From JBBROS01 sp965260995 (GTDB lineage Bacteria; Pseudomonadota; Alphaproteobacteria; Acetobacterales; Acetobacteraceae), in NCBI GenBank assembly GCA_965260995.1, contig CBDHCD010000003.1, positions 248,001-312,000 of the forward strand: a stretch of 64,000 nucleotides of DNA, written 5' to 3'. The position numbers and the translations under genes are program-made. The notes beneath the pieces were generated by a model that was not told the DNA's origin, searched no databases, and saw only the letters and a list, made by a program, of their open reading frames with translations. How positions within the stretch are numbered: the first letter of the stretch is position 1; every line of letters starts with the position of its first letter. Positions 63,021 through 64,000 of this stretch are shown here, in pieces.

Positions 63021-64000
63021 ATGCTCGACTTGGTGATCCGCAACGCCGTGGTGGGGCAGCCCCGCGGGTTCAGCGTGACGGACGTGGGCATCGCAGGCGG
63101 GCGGATCGCGGCGATCGGGCCGGGGCTGGACGGGTCAGGGCTGGATGCGGCGGAGACGATCGAGGCGGCGGGCGGGCTGTTGGTGCCGGGGCTGGTGGAA
63201 ACGCACATCCACCTCGACAAGTCCTGCATCATGGACCGTTGCGCGCTGGGCGAGGGGACCGCGAAAGAGGCGATCCGGGAAACGGCGGCGGCGAAGCGGG
63301 GGTTCGACGCCGAGGACGTTTATGACCGGGGGCGGCGGACGCTGGAGCGGTGCGTGTCGTGGGGGACGATGCACATGCGGACGCAGGTCGAGGTCGATCC
63401 GGGGGTGGGAATGGCCGGGTTCGAGGGGGTGCAGCGGCTGCAGCGGGACTACGGCTGGGCGCTCGACCTTGAGATCTGCGTGTTCCCGCAGGAGGGGCTG
63501 CTGAACAACCTGGGCACGGACGCGCTGCTGGTGGAAGGATTGCGGCGGGGCGCGCGGGTGATCGGGGGCGCCCCCTACGTCGACAGCGACCCTCGGGGGC
63601 AGATCGACCGGCTGTTCGAGCTGGCGCGCGAGTTCGACGTGGACATCGACATGCACCTCGACCTCGCGGGCATGACGGACGCGATGCAGGCCGATTACGT
63701 GTGCCGCAAGACGGAGGAGTACGGCTGGGGCGGCCGGGTGACGGTGGGGCACCTGACGCGGCTGTGCCTGGAAGGGACGGAGCGGTTCGACGCGGTGGCC
63801 GGGCAGTTGGCGCGGGCGGGCGTGGCGGTGACGGTGATGCCGGCGACCGACCTTTACGCGATGGGCAAGCAGGGGCGTCACGACGCGCCGCGAGGGGTGG
63901 TGCAGGTGGAAGGGCTGCGGGCGGCGGGGGTGTGCTGCTCCATTTCGACCAACAACGTGATGAACCTGTTCACGCCGTTCGGGGATGGTTCGCTGATGCG
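63021..64000 (+). CDS. Cytosine deaminase-like amidohydrolase, 3' end cut by window
   Basis: 326 codons are visible. N-terminal small barrel then VETHIHLDKSCIMDR (HxH metal site) and a later metal-binding His in DIDMHLDLAG; VGHLTRLC follows. This is the cytosine/isocytosine deaminase branch of amidohydrolases. Divergent from the sugar ABC operon, with 177 nt between the starts. The C-terminal metal site lies outside the window. Confidence 0.85.
   Translation, partial: MLDLVIRNAVVGQPRGFSVTDVGIAGGRIAAIGPGLDGSGLDAAETIEAAGGLLVPGLVETHIHLDKSCIMDRCALGEGTAKEAIRETAAAKRGFDAEDVYDRGRRTLERCVSWGTMHMRTQVEVDPGVGMAGFEGVQRLQRDYGWALDLEICVFPQEGLLNNLGTDALLVEGLRRGARVIGGAPYVDSDPRGQIDRLFELAREFDVDIDMHLDLAGMTDAMQADYVCRKTEEYGWGGRVTVGHLTRLCLEGTERFDAVAGQLARAGVAVTVMPATDLYAMGKQGRHDAPRGVVQVEGLRAAGVCCSISTNNVMNLFTPFGDGSLM

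Overview
The window is high-GC alphaproteobacterial chromosome, most likely from Rhodospirillales/Acetobacteraceae. The evidence is conserved alphaproteobacterial gene order: aroE-coaE-dnaQ beside secB, pcm-tolC-popZ-valS, DUF484-xerC beside priA, and rsmA beside a DUF1489 gene. An AapJQMP amino-acid importer and a biliverdin bacteriophytochrome with its own heme oxygenase fit the same group. I cannot name a genus. No rRNA or CRISPR array is visible; the one tRNA is tRNA-Cys at 37959-38029.
1-15 kb: a TRAP-TAXI transporter, a YetF-like membrane protein, an OprB-type porin with a zinc metallopeptidase, a maleate-isomerase-family protein divergent from a D-hydantoinase, PHA-related genes (MaoC hydratase, PhaZ), then bphP-bphO and DUF484-xerC. 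15-27 kb: priA, an orphan Phd antitoxin, a CtBP-like dehydrogenase, an enoyl-CoA hydratase-eutB-eutC operon, a TSUP exporter, a NitT/TauT-type ABC importer. 27-43.7 kb: the housekeeping block (secB, dnaQ, coaE, aroE, rsmA, the aap operon, tRNA-Cys, pcm, tolC, popZ, valS).
43.8-64 kb: ilvD, a short AT-rich intergenic region, a Fur-box-controlled iron permease/cupredoxin pair, and a 1.7-kb DD35E insertion sequence that splits a gene for a secreted ClpP/SppA-like protein. Next come a cluster of amide and peptide hydrolases (amidase, M20 peptidase, gamma-glutamyltransferase) with trmO, an AGE-family epimerase, two tiny overlapping membrane-protein genes, a sugar ABC importer lacking its ATPase, and the start of a cytosine-deaminase-like amidohydrolase cut by the window edge.
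Two large-scale signals stand out. First, from 1 to about 43 kb the plus strand is C-rich whichever strand the genes are on, and after about 47 kb it is strongly G-rich. That looks like a GC-skew inversion, with an AT-rich gap inside the transition, and makes a replication origin near 43-47 kb a testable idea. Second, palindromic repeats carrying a TAGAGC end or a GCGGTTCC core recur in intergenic gaps. I did not find a clearly new multi-gene system. The best leads are the skew switch, the IS-split gene, the paired tiny membrane proteins, and a 17-codon ORF that bridges two ABC permease genes.
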